A DNA stretch of 64,000 nt from contig CAKPOO010000001.1 in assembly GCA_934169925.1 (NCBI GenBank), positions 62,001 through 126,000 on the forward strand. Direction: 5' to 3'. The position numbers and the translations under genes are program-made. Of this stretch, positions 42,644-51,769 are shown piece after piece (positions within the stretch are counted from its first letter, which is position 1; each line of letters opens with the position of its first letter). This stretch comes from an uncultured Clostridia bacterium. Lineage in GTDB: Bacteria; Bacillota; Clostridia; TANB77; CAG-465. Below the pieces are notes generated by a model. That model was not told the DNA's origin. It did not search any database and saw only the letters and a list, made by a program, of their open reading frames with translations.

Positions 42644-44449
42644 ATGTATAAACAAGAAAATATAAGAAATTTTAGTATAATAGCACATATAGATCATGGT
42701 AAATCAACATTATCTGATAGATTAATACAATTAACAGGTAGTTATGATGAAAGAAAAATGCATGAACAATTGCTTGATAATATGGATATAGAAAGAGAAA
42801 GAGGTATAACAATAAAATCTCAATCTGTTAGAATGAAATATCATGCAAAAGATGGTGAAGATTATATTTTAAATTTAATTGATACACCAGGCCATGTTGA
42901 TTTTAATTATGAGGTATCAAGATCTCTTGCAGCATGTGAGGGAGCTGTTTTAGTCGTTGATGCAGCTCAAGGAGTTGAAGCACAAACTTTAGCAAATGTA
43001 TATTTAGCATTAGATAATGATCTTGAAATTTTACCTGTTATTAATAAAATTGATTTACCTGGAGCAAGACCAGATGAAGTAAAAAAAGAAATTGAAGATA
43101 TAATTGGTCTTGATGCAAGTAATGCACCATGTATTTCTGCTAAAACAGGACTAAACGTAGAAGAGGTTTTAGAACAAATTGTAAAAAATATACCAGCACC
43201 AACAGGAAATATAAATAATCAAACAAAGTGCCTTATATTTGATTCAGTATATGATAATTATGAGGGTGCTCTTGCTTTTGTAAAAGTTGTAGATGGTAGC
43301 GTAAAAAAAGGTGATATTATTACCACAATGTCAAATGGAAAAGAATTTGAAGTTGTTTCTGTAGGTTATTTTAAACCAGGTGGGTATACAAAAACAGAGG
43401 TACTAAGAGCTGGTGAGGTAGGATATATTGCTGCTAGTATAAAAACTATATCAGATATTCATGTTGGTGATACAGTAACTTTAAAATCAAATCCAGCAAA
43501 AGAAGCTTTAAAAGGATATAAAGAAGTAAAATCAATGGTGTATTCTGGTATATTTCCAGCAGATGGTAGTGATTATGAAGCATTAAAAGAAGCTTTAGAA
43601 AAATTAAAATTAAATGATGCAGCTATTCATTATGAATTAGAATCTTCAAATGCTTTAGGTCATGGATTTAGATGTGGTTTCTTAGGATTACTACACATGG
43701 AAATTGTACAAGAAAGATTAGAAAGAGAGTATGATTTAAACTTAATAACAACAGCACCATCAGTAATATATAAAGTGTATAAAACAAATGGTGAGGTGTT
43801 AGAGTTATATAATCCATCTGATTTACCATCTCCAGATAAAATTAGTTATATGGAAGAGCCAATTGCAAGAACTCAAATTATTACTCCAAAAGAGTATGTT
43901 GGTAATATAATGGAACTTTGTCAACAAAGAAGAGGAGAATATATCAATATGAAATATATTGATGATAATAGAGTATCTCTTGAGTATATGCTTCCTTTAA
44001 ATGAAATAATATATGATTTCTTTAATAGTTTAAAATCTAGAACAAGAGGTTATGCATCATTTGATTATGAAATTGAGGGGTATAAAAGAGCAAATCTTGT
44101 AAAACTTGACATTTTATTAAATGGGGAAGTTGTTGATGCTTTGTCATTTATTGTTAATAGACAAAAGGCAGAAGCAAGAGGTAGAAAAATGGCAGAAAAA
44201 TTAAAAGATATAATACCAAGGCAATTATTTGAGGTACCAATACAAGCTGCAATAGGTGGTAAAGTGGTAGCTAGAGAAACTGTTAAAGCTATGAGAAAAG
44301 ATGTACTTGCTAAATGTTATGGTGGCGATATTACAAGAAAGAAAAAATTATTAGAAAAACAAAAAGAAGGCAAAAAGAAAATGAGAAAAATAGGAACTGT
44401 TGAATTACCACAAGATGCCTTTATGAGTGTTTTAAAATTAGATGAGTAA
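42644..44449 (+). CDS. lepA: elongation factor 4 (LepA)
   Basis: Ribosome-bound translational GTPase of 601 residues. It shows G1 AHIDHGKST, G2 in RGITIKSQSV, G3 DTPGHVDF, G4 NKID and a translation-factor body. The C-terminal LepA-specific region includes RGYASFDYEIEGY, NRQKAEARGRKMAEKLKD and PRQLFEVPIQAAIG, and ends in the KKKLLEKQKEGKKKMRKIG block. AAAGGAT precedes the ATG. It is usually followed by hemN or other genes; here rlmB follows after 11 bases, probably co-transcribed. Confidence 0.97.
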   Translation: MYKQENIRNFSIIAHIDHGKSTLSDRLIQLTGSYDERKMHEQLLDNMDIERERGITIKSQSVRMKYHAKDGEDYILNLIDTPGHVDFNYEVSRSLAACEGAVLVVDAAQGVEAQTLANVYLALDNDLEILPVINKIDLPGARPDEVKKEIEDIIGLDASNAPCISAKTGLNVEEVLEQIVKNIPAPTGNINNQTKCLIFDSVYDNYEGALAFVKVVDGSVKKGDIITTMSNGKEFEVVSVGYFKPGGYTKTEVLRAGEVGYIAASIKTISDIHVGDTVTLKSNPAKEALKGYKEVKSMVYSGIFPADGSDYEALKEALEKLKLNDAAIHYELESSNALGHGFRCGFLGLLHMEIVQERLEREYDLNLITTAPSVIYKVYKTNGEVLELYNPSDLPSPDKISYMEEPIARTQIITPKEYVGNIMELCQQRRGEYINMKYIDDNRVSLEYMLPLNEIIYDFFNSLKSRTRGYASFDYEIEGYKRANLVKLDILLNGEVVDALSFIVNRQKAEARGRKMAEKLKDIIPRQLFEVPIQAAIGGKVVARETVKAMRKDVLAKCYGGDITRKKKLLEKQKEGKKKMRKIGTVELPQDAFMSVLKLDE

Positions 44450-44460
44450 GGAGATAAAAT

Positions 44461-45195
44461 ATGGGCTTAATATATGGAAAAAATCCTGTTTTAGAAGCTA
44501 TTAATTCAGGTAAAACAATTAACAAAATATATTTTGCAAATTCTTCAAAAGAGATTTATGATATTATAAAAATTGCAAAAGATAAAAGAATAGTTGTTGT
44601 TGAATCTGATAAGAAAAAATTAGATAAAATGGTTGATTTTAAAAATTCACAAGGAATTGTTGCATCTGTTACAGAATATGAATATTCTACAGTTGATGAA
44701 ATATTGGAAAATGCAAGATCAAAAAATGAGCAACCATTTGTTTTAATATTAGATAAAATAGAAGATCCACATAATTTAGGAGCTATAATTCGTACTGCTG
44801 AATGTATGGGTGTTCATGGAATAATAATTCAAAAAAGAAATGCTTGCCAGATAACAGATACTGTTGAAAAAACATCTGCTGGTGCTATAAATTTTGTAAA
44901 GGTTGCAAGAGTTACTAATATAACTGAAACAATAAAGACTCTAAAAGAAGAGGGATTGTGGATTTATGGACTAGATATGAATGGAGACTCAAATATATAT
45001 GACACAAAATTTGATGGCCCAATAGGCGTAGTTGTTGGAAATGAAGGCAGTGGAATAAGTAGGCTTGTAAGACAAAATTGTGATTTTATATTAAGTATAC
45101 CAATGTATGGAAAAATTAATTCTTTAAATGCATCTGTAAGTGTTGGTATGAGTGTTTATGAAATATCTAAACAAAAAAATCTTAATAATAAATAA
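44461..45195 (+). CDS. rlmB: 23S rRNA 2'-O-ribose methyltransferase (TrmH/RlmB family)
   Basis: SPOUT-family enzyme predicted to methylate the 2'-OH of a guanosine in the 23S rRNA (G2251 in E. coli). The 244 residues comprise an N-terminal substrate-binding domain (GKNPVLEAI near the start) and the knotted catalytic domain. The latter has motif 1 LDKIEDPHNLGAIIRTAE, motif 2 VVGNEGSGISRLV and motif 3 IPMYGKINSLNASVSVG. It lies directly behind lepA; a terminator follows. Confidence 0.93.
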   Translation: MGLIYGKNPVLEAINSGKTINKIYFANSSKEIYDIIKIAKDKRIVVVESDKKKLDKMVDFKNSQGIVASVTEYEYSTVDEILENARSKNEQPFVLILDKIEDPHNLGAIIRTAECMGVHGIIIQKRNACQITDTVEKTSAGAINFVKVARVTNITETIKTLKEEGLWIYGLDMNGDSNIYDTKFDGPIGVVVGNEGSGISRLVRQNCDFILSIPMYGKINSLNASVSVGMSVYEISKQKNLNNK

Positions 45196-45210
45196 CAAAT
45201 AATAAATAAT

Positions 45211-45262
45211 GTAAAAAAGAACTTGTTATATAAGTTATTATAATAAGTTCTTTTTATTTTGA
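45211..45262 (+). terminator. terminator after rlmB
   Basis: AAAAAGAACTT (from 45212) pairs with AAGTTCTTTTT across a long imperfect stem; a T-rich tail follows. Confidence 0.7.
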
Positions 45263-45287
45263 CTTTTAATTTTATTTATAATATAAT
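45259..45287 (+). promoter_or_regulatory. promoter of the small export-like gene
   Basis: TTGACT at 45259-45264, a 17-base spacer and TATAAT at 45282-45287, 17 bases before the start codon. Confidence 0.6.
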
Positions 45288-45303
45288 TATTTGCGGTGAT
45301 AAA

Positions 45304-45825
45304 ATGACAGAAAATATAGCAAGTAATATTGTTAATGCATTTGGTGATTTTGGACAAACAACACTTGAAAAATCAATAATAGTATTTTTATTATCAATGT
45401 TACCAATTATGGAAGTAAAGGGAAGTTTGATTGCAGCAGGAATGATAAATTTAAAACCTATTATAGCGTTTTTTGTAGCTGTTATAGGAGATTTAGTACC
45501 AGTTCCTTTTTTACTTATGTTTTTAAATAAATTTTTTGACTTTTTAAGAAAGCATAATAAATTTACTAAAGTACTAAATTTTTTTGATAGAAAAGTAGAA
45601 AAAAATAAAGAAAAGATTGTTGAAAGAGGAGCAATGCTTGGTCTTATTTTGTTTGTTGGTATTCCAATTCCTGGCACTGGTGCTTGGATGGGATCTTTAG
45701 TTGCAAGTTTAATGCATCTAGATAAGAAAAAATCATTTTTAGGTATTTTTATTGGAGTAATAATGACAAGTACTTTTATGATGCTTGTTTCATATGGTGT
45801 TTTGAATAGTTTTTTATATAAATAG
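45304..45825 (+). CDS. small multi-pass membrane protein (COG2426, small multidrug-export annotation)
   Basis: A 173-residue polytopic membrane protein. It has FLLSMLPIMEVKGSLIAAGM at the start, a GDLVPVPFLLMFLNKFF segment, a charged loop with DRKVEKNKEKIVERGAMLG and a C-terminal GIPIPGTGAWMGSLVAS. These are hallmarks of the family annotated as small multidrug export protein (COG2426). The substrate is not established. The start is ATG 45304, since GCGGTGAT lies just before it; upstream codons give a non-family N-terminus. Confidence 0.8.
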   Translation: MTENIASNIVNAFGDFGQTTLEKSIIVFLLSMLPIMEVKGSLIAAGMINLKPIIAFFVAVIGDLVPVPFLLMFLNKFFDFLRKHNKFTKVLNFFDRKVEKNKEKIVERGAMLGLILFVGIPIPGTGAWMGSLVASLMHLDKKKSFLGIFIGVIMTSTFMMLVSYGVLNSFLYK

Positions 45826-45853
45826 TAATGTTTGTAAGTTTAGGAGGTTATCT

Positions 45854-47668
45854 ATGTGTGGTATAGTTGGATTTTGGGATAATACTGAAAAAAAAGAAGA
45901 TATAATAAAACAAATGACAGATAAAATTTTGCATAGAGGACCAGATGGAGTAGGATATTATATAGATGAAAATCTAGCCTTAGGACATAGAAGACTTGCA
46001 GTTATTGATATAAAAGCTGGAAAGCAACCTATGATAAGTGAAGATGGAAACTATGTTATTGTATATAATGGTGAGATATATAATTTTAAACTTCTTAAAA
46101 ATGAATTAAAAAAATTAGGGTATAACTTTTTTACAAATTCAGATACTGAGGTTATTTTAAATGGATATATTGAATGGAAAGAAAATTTACCTAGTAAATT
46201 AAGAGGAATGTTTGCTTTTGCAATTTATAATAAAAAAGAAAAAGAATTGTTTTGTGCAAGAGATAATTTTGGAATAAAGCCTTTTTATTATTATTTTGAT
46301 AATGATGTGTTTATGTTTTCATCAGAGATTAAAGCATTTCTTTTACATCCAAAATTTGAGAAGATTTTAAATGAAGAGCTTTTACCACTTTACTTTTTAT
46401 TTGGTTATACACCAAGTAATAAAACTTTATTTAAAAATGTTTTTAAATTAAATCCAGGATGTATATTAAAGTATAAAGATGGAAAAATTGAAATTTCTAA
46501 GTATTATGAAGTTTCTTTTAAAAGTAATAAAGAGACTTCATATGAAGAAAGTGTAGAGAAACTTTCAAATGTGGTAAAAGATGCTGTTAAATGTAATTTA
46601 ATTAGTGATGTAGAGGTAGGAGCTTTTTTATCAAGTGGTGTTGATTCATCATATATTGTATCACTTGCAAAACCCCAAAAAACATATACTGCTTATTCAA
46701 AAGTTGAAGGATATGATGAGTACAAAGATACAAAAGAACTTGCAAATATTTTAAATTTTGAAAATATAGGTGTTAATATAGATAAAGATGAATATATAGA
46801 AAATATTGATAAAATAATGTATTTTGCTGATGAACCAATTGCAGATCCTGCAGCTTTAGCACTGTATTTTTTATCAAAAGAAGCATCAAAGAATTTAAAA
46901 GTGGTACTTTCTGGAGATGGTGCAGACGAATTTTTTGCAGGGTATAAAGAGTATAAAAATAGGTATTACAAAAAAACAAAAAAGTATGACATTTTACCAT
47001 ATAAATTTAGAAATAATATGGCATGTTTATTTAATCATAAAATTTTTGGAAAGTATCAAAGATACTTTGTAAAACATGGCAATCTAACAGATATTAACTT
47101 TTTAAGAAATCAGAGATTTTATGAGTTTGAAATTAATAGGTTATTAAAAGAAAATAAAAATTTTGATGTAACATATGTTATTGATACTAAAAATTTAAAT
47201 AAAACAAAGTCAGTTATTTCAAAAATGCAAATAAATGATATAAATATATGGCTTGCAAACGATATTTTACAAAAAACAGATAAAATGTCTATGGCAAATT
47301 CATTAGAAGTAAGAGTACCGTTTATTGATAAATATGTTTTTGATTTTGCATCTTCATTAAAAGATGAGTATAAAATAAATGAAAAAACAACTAAAGTAAT
47401 ACTAAGAGATGCAGCAAAAAAATCTATACCAAATGATTCATATAACAGAGTAAAAAAAGGATTTTATATTCCAATAAAAGAATGGATTTTAGATAAAAAA
47501 TGGTATAGTATAATTAAGAATACATTTGAAAATAATAGTGGGGACTTTTTAAATAAAAAATATATTTTTAAATTATTAAACGAACATAAAAATAACAAAA
47601 AAGATAATTCTAAAAAAATATGGATTATATTTTGTTTTTTAAGATGGTATGAAGTATATTTTAAATAG
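45854..47668 (+). CDS. asnB: asparagine synthase (glutamine-hydrolysing)
   Basis: Converts aspartate, glutamine and ATP to asparagine. The 604 residues include an N-terminal Ntn glutaminase domain starting MCGIVGFWD, with catalytic Cys2 and RGPDGVGYY, HRRLAVID, GEIYNF and FCARDNFGIKPFYY. The synthetase domain contains the pyrophosphatase loop GAFLSSGVDSS, LSGDGADEFFAGY and MANSLEVRVPFID. GGAGG precedes the ATG. An HD-domain gene follows 15 bases later. Normal architecture and length. Confidence 0.96.
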   Translation: MCGIVGFWDNTEKKEDIIKQMTDKILHRGPDGVGYYIDENLALGHRRLAVIDIKAGKQPMISEDGNYVIVYNGEIYNFKLLKNELKKLGYNFFTNSDTEVILNGYIEWKENLPSKLRGMFAFAIYNKKEKELFCARDNFGIKPFYYYFDNDVFMFSSEIKAFLLHPKFEKILNEELLPLYFLFGYTPSNKTLFKNVFKLNPGCILKYKDGKIEISKYYEVSFKSNKETSYEESVEKLSNVVKDAVKCNLISDVEVGAFLSSGVDSSYIVSLAKPQKTYTAYSKVEGYDEYKDTKELANILNFENIGVNIDKDEYIENIDKIMYFADEPIADPAALALYFLSKEASKNLKVVLSGDGADEFFAGYKEYKNRYYKKTKKYDILPYKFRNNMACLFNHKIFGKYQRYFVKHGNLTDINFLRNQRFYEFEINRLLKENKNFDVTYVIDTKNLNKTKSVISKMQINDINIWLANDILQKTDKMSMANSLEVRVPFIDKYVFDFASSLKDEYKINEKTTKVILRDAAKKSIPNDSYNRVKKGFYIPIKEWILDKKWYSIIKNTFENNSGDFLNKKYIFKLLNEHKNNKKDNSKKIWIIFCFLRWYEVYFK

Positions 47669-47683
47669 ATTAGGAGTAATAAA

Positions 47684-48421
47684 ATGTTAGAAGAAAAGTT
47701 TCAAGAATTTGAAAAATATGCAAATAAATTTGATATGAATGAGGAGGCTATAAAAAGAAAATTTGATCATTCTTATAGAGTTGCAAAGTATGCAAATGAA
47801 ATTGCAAAAAGTATGAATTTAAATGAAAGTGATGTTTATCTTGCAACTTTAATTGGACTTTTGCATGATATAGGACGCTTTAATCAATGGAAAATATATA
47901 AAACTTATGTTGATGGAGATTCTTATGATCATGCTTTACTTGGTGTCGAAGTTTTAAAAGAAAATAATTTTATTAAAAAATTTGAAAAAGACACGGTAAA
48001 TCAAGAAATAATTTTAAAGGCTATATATTATCATAATAAACTTGCAATAGATGAAAATTTAGATGAAAGAACAAAATTACATGCAAAAATTATACGTGAT
48101 GCAGATAAGTTAGACATAATGATGACACAAGGAACAGAAGTTATAAAAAGTGATTATTTAGTAGGAGAAGAATTAATAAAAAGTATAAAAGAACATAGAC
48201 AATGTAGAAATCAATATGTACAAACTAAAATAGATCATGTAGCAAGAATGTTGTGTTTTATATTTGATTTAAACTTTAAGTATTCTTTAAAATTTGTAAA
48301 AGAACAAAATTTTATTGAAAATAAGCTTAAGATAATGAAAGATTATCTACCAGATGGAGTAGATGAAAAATCTCTAAAAGAAGAATTTTATAATTACATT
48401 AATAAAAAACTTAAAGAGTAA
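47684..48421 (+). CDS. HD-domain phosphohydrolase
   Basis: Predicted metal-dependent phosphohydrolase of 245 residues. It has the H...HD...D signature: His in FDHSYRVAKYAN (near 30), His-Asp in LLHDIGRFNQW (near 65) and Asp in IIRDADKLDIM (near 142). The rest is helical with a basic C-terminus. HD proteins of this size act on nucleotides or RNA; the substrate is not visible here. AGGAG precedes the ATG and it is probably co-transcribed with asnB. Confidence 0.85.
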   Translation: MLEEKFQEFEKYANKFDMNEEAIKRKFDHSYRVAKYANEIAKSMNLNESDVYLATLIGLLHDIGRFNQWKIYKTYVDGDSYDHALLGVEVLKENNFIKKFEKDTVNQEIILKAIYYHNKLAIDENLDERTKLHAKIIRDADKLDIMMTQGTEVIKSDYLVGEELIKSIKEHRQCRNQYVQTKIDHVARMLCFIFDLNFKYSLKFVKEQNFIENKLKIMKDYLPDGVDEKSLKEEFYNYINKKLKE

Positions 48422-48446
48422 ACATTTTATGTTTACTTTTTTCTTT
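48414..48446 (+). terminator. terminator after the HD-domain gene
   Basis: AGTAAAC pairs with GTTTACT across a 7-base loop (the 5' arm includes the stop region), followed by six T. Confidence 0.75.
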
Positions 48447-48487
48447 TGTTTATGGTATAATACTAACATATTAAATAGGAGTTTTTT

Positions 48488-50785
48488 ATGAAAAATAAAG
48501 TAGAATTATTATGTCCTGCGGGAAATATTCAAAGTTTTAAAGCTGCTTGTCAAAATGGAGCAGATGCCATATATATGGGAGTTGATAGGTTTAATGCAAG
48601 AGCAATGGCTAAAAATTTTACTATAAATGAATATGTTGATTGTATTAAATATGCACATATAAGGAATATAAAAGTATATTTAACTTTAAATACACTTTTA
48701 TATGATGAAGAGATAAAGGATGCTTTAGAAGTTGTAAAATCGTTATATGAATGTGGTCTTGATGCTGTAATATTACAAGATTTAGGACTTGCAACTTTAG
48801 TCCATAAAATGTTGCCAGATTTACATTTACATGCAAGTACACAAATGAGTGTGTATTCTTTAGAACAAGTTAAGTATTTAGAAAAATTAGGATTTAGTAG
48901 AGTCGTTCTTGCACGTGAACTTACAGTATCAGAAATTGAGTATATTTGTAAAAATTGTAATGTTGAAATAGAAGTATTTGTACATGGTGCTTTATGTGTT
49001 TGTGTGTCAGGTCAATGTTATTTAAGTAAATCAATTGGAAATAGAAGTGCAAATAGAGGAAGTTGTGCACAGCCATGTAGAATGAAATATTCATTATATA
49101 AAAATGGTAAAATAATAGAAAAAGAAAGATATTTATTAAGCAAAAAAGATATTTTTGGAATGGATTATATAGATAAACTTATTTTAGCAGGAGTTCATTC
49201 TTTAAAATTAGAGGGAAGAAATAAATCTCCTGAATATGTTGCTTGCGTTACTAGTAGTTATAGGAAAAAAATTGATCAAAAAATAAATGAACAAGAACAA
49301 AATAACATCCAAAATAATTTGTTACAAATGTTTAATAGGGACGGAAAATCTTCTGGTTATTTAGGAGGTGTTAGATATAAAGATTCAATAACATTAAATA
49401 GTCCAAAAAATACAGGAAAAGTACTTGGTAAAGTTTTAGATAAGAAAAATAAGTTTATAAAAGTAAAATTAATGGAAGATATTGATTTACATGATGGATT
49501 TGAAATATATTCAGATGGAAATGTTGTATCAAGCATTGTTACTTGTATTAGAGATGATAAATACAAAATTACAAATACTATTTCGAAAAAAGGTGAATAT
49601 GTTTGGATTGGTGATATAAACAAAAATGTAAAGATAAATTCTTTAGTTATAAAAACATCAAGTAATAAATTAAATGAAGAATATAGAAAAACTTATGAAA
49701 ATGATGTGCAAAATATAAAAGAAAATATATATATTGATATTTCTTTTAGAAAAGGCAAGAACGTAAAAATAAAATATTTTTCAAAAAATAATGAGGTTTT
49801 AAAAGATGAGATTTTTTTAGAATATATACCTGATATTGCAAAAAATAAAGCGTTAACAAAGGAAGATGTAGATAATTCATTTAAAAAGACAATAGATATT
49901 CCTTTTAATTTTATACTAGATAATGCAGATATTGAAAATGGTTTGTTTGTTCCAGTATCTATGTTAAATGAAATAAGAAGAAATATTTATGCAAGTATTT
50001 TATCTAAATTTGAATGTAAGAAAAATATTGATATTAATTATGATAAAGTACTAAAATTTGATGGTATTACTAAAAAAAGAAAAATAGATTTTAATAATTC
50101 ATTATTTGTATATAAATATGACAAGGAAAAAACATACAATCTAGAATATGATTTTGATGTGCTTATTATTCAAATTCAAGATTATATTAGGTATAGCGAA
50201 GATATTATAAACAAATATATAAATAATAATATTAAAATAGCTATAAGTATTCCAAATGTAGTTTTTGATAATGTAAATGAATTTATTAATGAAAATATTG
50301 AAAAAGTAATAATTGATAATAAAATTTCAGGTGTAATTTTAGGTAGTTTTAGATATTTTGAAAAACTAAAAAAATTAAAAGAAAAATATAATTTTTATTT
50401 AATAGCAGATTATAGTTTTAATGTTACTAACAAGTATTCTGCAATGTTTCTTAAAAATATTGGATTTGATACTATAACACTTTGTGATGATTCAAGATTA
50501 GAAGATTTTGAAAAATATGATAAATTCATAAATGTTGTAATTATTCAAGGATATAAAACAATTATGACATCAAGATATTGTATAATAGGAAGCTTTGTTG
50601 AAAATAGAAAAGTAGGTAGTGCTTGTAAAAGAAGTTGCATGAAAGAAAGTTTTTATATCGAAGACTTTAAAAATACAAGATATGATATAGTATGTGATAG
50701 CATAGATTGTGTAATGAGAATAGTTAAAAATGATGACAAAACTAATGATAATAACTTTGGAATAAAAAGAAATTGCATATTATAA
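48488..50785 (+). CDS. peptidase U32 family protein with DUF3656-like C-terminus
   Basis: A U32-family protein (RNA-hydroxylase superfamily, e.g. RlhA for 23S rRNA or TrhP for tRNA U34), 765 residues. The N-terminal domain starts LLCPAGNIQSFKAACQNGAD and includes VDRFNARAMAKNFT, HASTQMSVYS and VFVHGALCVCVSGQC. GNRSANRGSCAQPCRMKYSLY carries the iron-sulphur cysteines, and the KLEGRNKSPEYVA block follows. The C-terminal half (about 300-765) is a second, poorly conserved region of collagenase-like/DUF3656 type. The name peptidase is historical. It precedes a tRNA-Leu gene; the stop is followed by a 75-base gap. Confidence 0.88.
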   Translation: MKNKVELLCPAGNIQSFKAACQNGADAIYMGVDRFNARAMAKNFTINEYVDCIKYAHIRNIKVYLTLNTLLYDEEIKDALEVVKSLYECGLDAVILQDLGLATLVHKMLPDLHLHASTQMSVYSLEQVKYLEKLGFSRVVLARELTVSEIEYICKNCNVEIEVFVHGALCVCVSGQCYLSKSIGNRSANRGSCAQPCRMKYSLYKNGKIIEKERYLLSKKDIFGMDYIDKLILAGVHSLKLEGRNKSPEYVACVTSSYRKKIDQKINEQEQNNIQNNLLQMFNRDGKSSGYLGGVRYKDSITLNSPKNTGKVLGKVLDKKNKFIKVKLMEDIDLHDGFEIYSDGNVVSSIVTCIRDDKYKITNTISKKGEYVWIGDINKNVKINSLVIKTSSNKLNEEYRKTYENDVQNIKENIYIDISFRKGKNVKIKYFSKNNEVLKDEIFLEYIPDIAKNKALTKEDVDNSFKKTIDIPFNFILDNADIENGLFVPVSMLNEIRRNIYASILSKFECKKNIDINYDKVLKFDGITKKRKIDFNNSLFVYKYDKEKTYNLEYDFDVLIIQIQDYIRYSEDIINKYINNNIKIAISIPNVVFDNVNEFINENIEKVIIDNKISGVILGSFRYFEKLKKLKEKYNFYLIADYSFNVTNKYSAMFLKNIGFDTITLCDDSRLEDFEKYDKFINVVIIQGYKTIMTSRYCIIGSFVENRKVGSACKRSCMKESFYIEDFKNTRYDIVCDSIDCVMRIVKNDDKTNDNNFGIKRNCIL

Positions 50786-50819
50786 AAATAAAAAATAAGT
50801 AATTAATTAATATAAAGTA

Positions 50820-50848
50820 TTGACAATCTTTTTTTTATATGGTAAGAT
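50820..50848 (+). promoter_or_regulatory. promoter of tRNA-Leu
   Basis: TTGACA at 50820-50825, a 17-base spacer and TAAGAT at 50843-50848; transcription would start just before the tRNA 5' end at 50861. Confidence 0.8.
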
Positions 50849-50860
50849 TAATATGCAGTT

Positions 50861-50945
50861 GCGGGTATGGCGGAATTGGCAGACGCGCCGGACTTAGAAT
50901 CCGGTGTCTAGCGACGTGAAGGTTCAAGTCCTTTTACCCGCACCA
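50861..50945 (+). tRNA. tRNA-Leu (anticodon UAG), CCA encoded
   Basis: Acceptor arms GCGGGTA and TACCCGC pair perfectly. The D arm (TGGCGGAATTGGCAGACGCG), the anticodon arm with TAG in CCGGACTTAGAATCCGG, a long type II variable arm and the GGTTCAAGTCC T arm are all present. Discriminator A and CCA follow. UAG reads CUN codons, so it is a leucine tRNA. A terminator lies directly behind, and that terminator sequence recurs at 51717. Confidence 0.97.
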
Positions 50946-50951
50946 AAAAAG

Positions 50952-50983
50952 ATCAATCAGAATTATTTCTGGTTGATTTTTTT
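50952..50983 (+). repeat. terminator repeat, copy 1 (after tRNA-Leu)
   Basis: The 32-base sequence starting ATCAATCAGAATTATTTCTG and ending in seven T is a strong terminator hairpin (AATCAATCAGAA pairs with TTCTGGTTGATT, one wobble). It recurs exactly at 51717-51748. Confidence 0.9.
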
Positions 50984-51119
50984 GTCTAAGGACAATATTA
51001 AAATATTGAATGTTGTGAAGATTTATGGTAAAATATTTACATAATTTAATTATCTTGCAATTATGCAAGTTTTAAATATAGTAACTTTTAACAATGATTA
51101 TTGTAAAGGAGGAAGAACA

Positions 51120-51335
51120 ATGTATGTAAGTTTACCGTATAAGATTGGTACAATTTTGAAAACAGTAGAATCTGACAAAGTACAATATGATAAAGTACAT
51201 CATTATATTGTAGGAGAAAAAATTCAAGTTGTATTAGAATTGTGCTATGATACAAAACCAAGATTATCTGTTCCTATTGACATTAAAAGATTGAAGAGAA
51301 AGTGGACTATTTGTGACAGCAAAAGTGAAATTTAA
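51120..51335 (+). CDS. small unknown protein, first gene of the cassette
   Basis: Not recognised; 71 residues from ATG 51120, with AAAGGAGGA nine bases upstream, which rules out the earlier ATG 51063. Predicted beta-rich: IGTILKTVESDKVQYDKVHH, then IQVVLELCYDT and RLSVPIDIKRLKRK. The small basic protein could bind nucleic acid, but nothing confirms it. Together with the next gene it lies between two copies of a 32-base terminator repeat next to tRNA-Leu. No promoter is obvious beyond AT-rich boxes near 51020-51045. Confidence 0.6.
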   Translation: MYVSLPYKIGTILKTVESDKVQYDKVHHYIVGEKIQVVLELCYDTKPRLSVPIDIKRLKRKWTICDSKSEI

Positions 51336-51355
51336 GATTTATTAAGGAGGAAAAT

Positions 51356-51697
51356 ATGGAAATAGTAACTATCAAACGGTCAGAAAAAGACCAAAAGCAG
51401 CAAATAATTGAACTGTTAAAAGAGAATAATAGTCGTATTATAGTTATGATGAGTAAAGCGTGGTTCTCTGATTTTAAAATCCGTGCAGATGTGAGGCGAG
51501 ATATGTATGAATATACTATTGATCAGCCCGATGAAATTATATATGAGATTTATGAAAATGAAAGAACACTTGTATGCAAATTCTATGGAAGAATGAAATT
51601 TCAACTTATTGGAGGACTATATTTTTTAGAAACTTGTGATTTTTTAAAGTATGAATCAAGTGGTGATGAAGCAAGTAAGATTATTTTTCTTGAGTAG
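51356..51697 (+). CDS. unknown protein, second gene of the cassette
   Basis: Not recognised; 113 residues. It starts MEIVTIKRSEKDQKQQIIEL and carries a mixed alpha/beta pattern. DEIIYEIYENERTLVCKFYG (about 62-81) looks like beta strands, and LIGGLYFLETCDFLKYESSG follows. Codon use is unlike core genes nearby (CAG for Gln, CGG and CGT for Arg). TAAGGAGG precedes the ATG, 20 bases after the previous stop, so the two form an operon bounded by the direct repeats. Confidence 0.6.
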   Translation: MEIVTIKRSEKDQKQQIIELLKENNSRIIVMMSKAWFSDFKIRADVRRDMYEYTIDQPDEIIYEIYENERTLVCKFYGRMKFQLIGGLYFLETCDFLKYESSGDEASKIIFLE

Positions 51698-51716
51698 TTA
51701 TTAAAATATTCCAAAA

Positions 51717-51748
51717 ATCAATCAGAATTATTTCTGGTTGATTTTTTT
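51717..51748 (+). repeat. terminator repeat, copy 2 (after the cassette)
   Basis: An exact 32-base repeat of 50952-50983, serving as the terminator of the cassette. Just upstream CCAAAAA also matches the tRNA 3' end region CCAAAAAA, with a 2-base indel. Confidence 0.9.
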
Positions 51749-51769
51749 AGTAATAAGGTAGAGATTTAG

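Noticed and set aside
51416..51604. Minus-strand ORF inside the cassette gene at 51356
   Set aside because: Overlaps a gene with AGGAGG and a good start; no ribosome site of its own.
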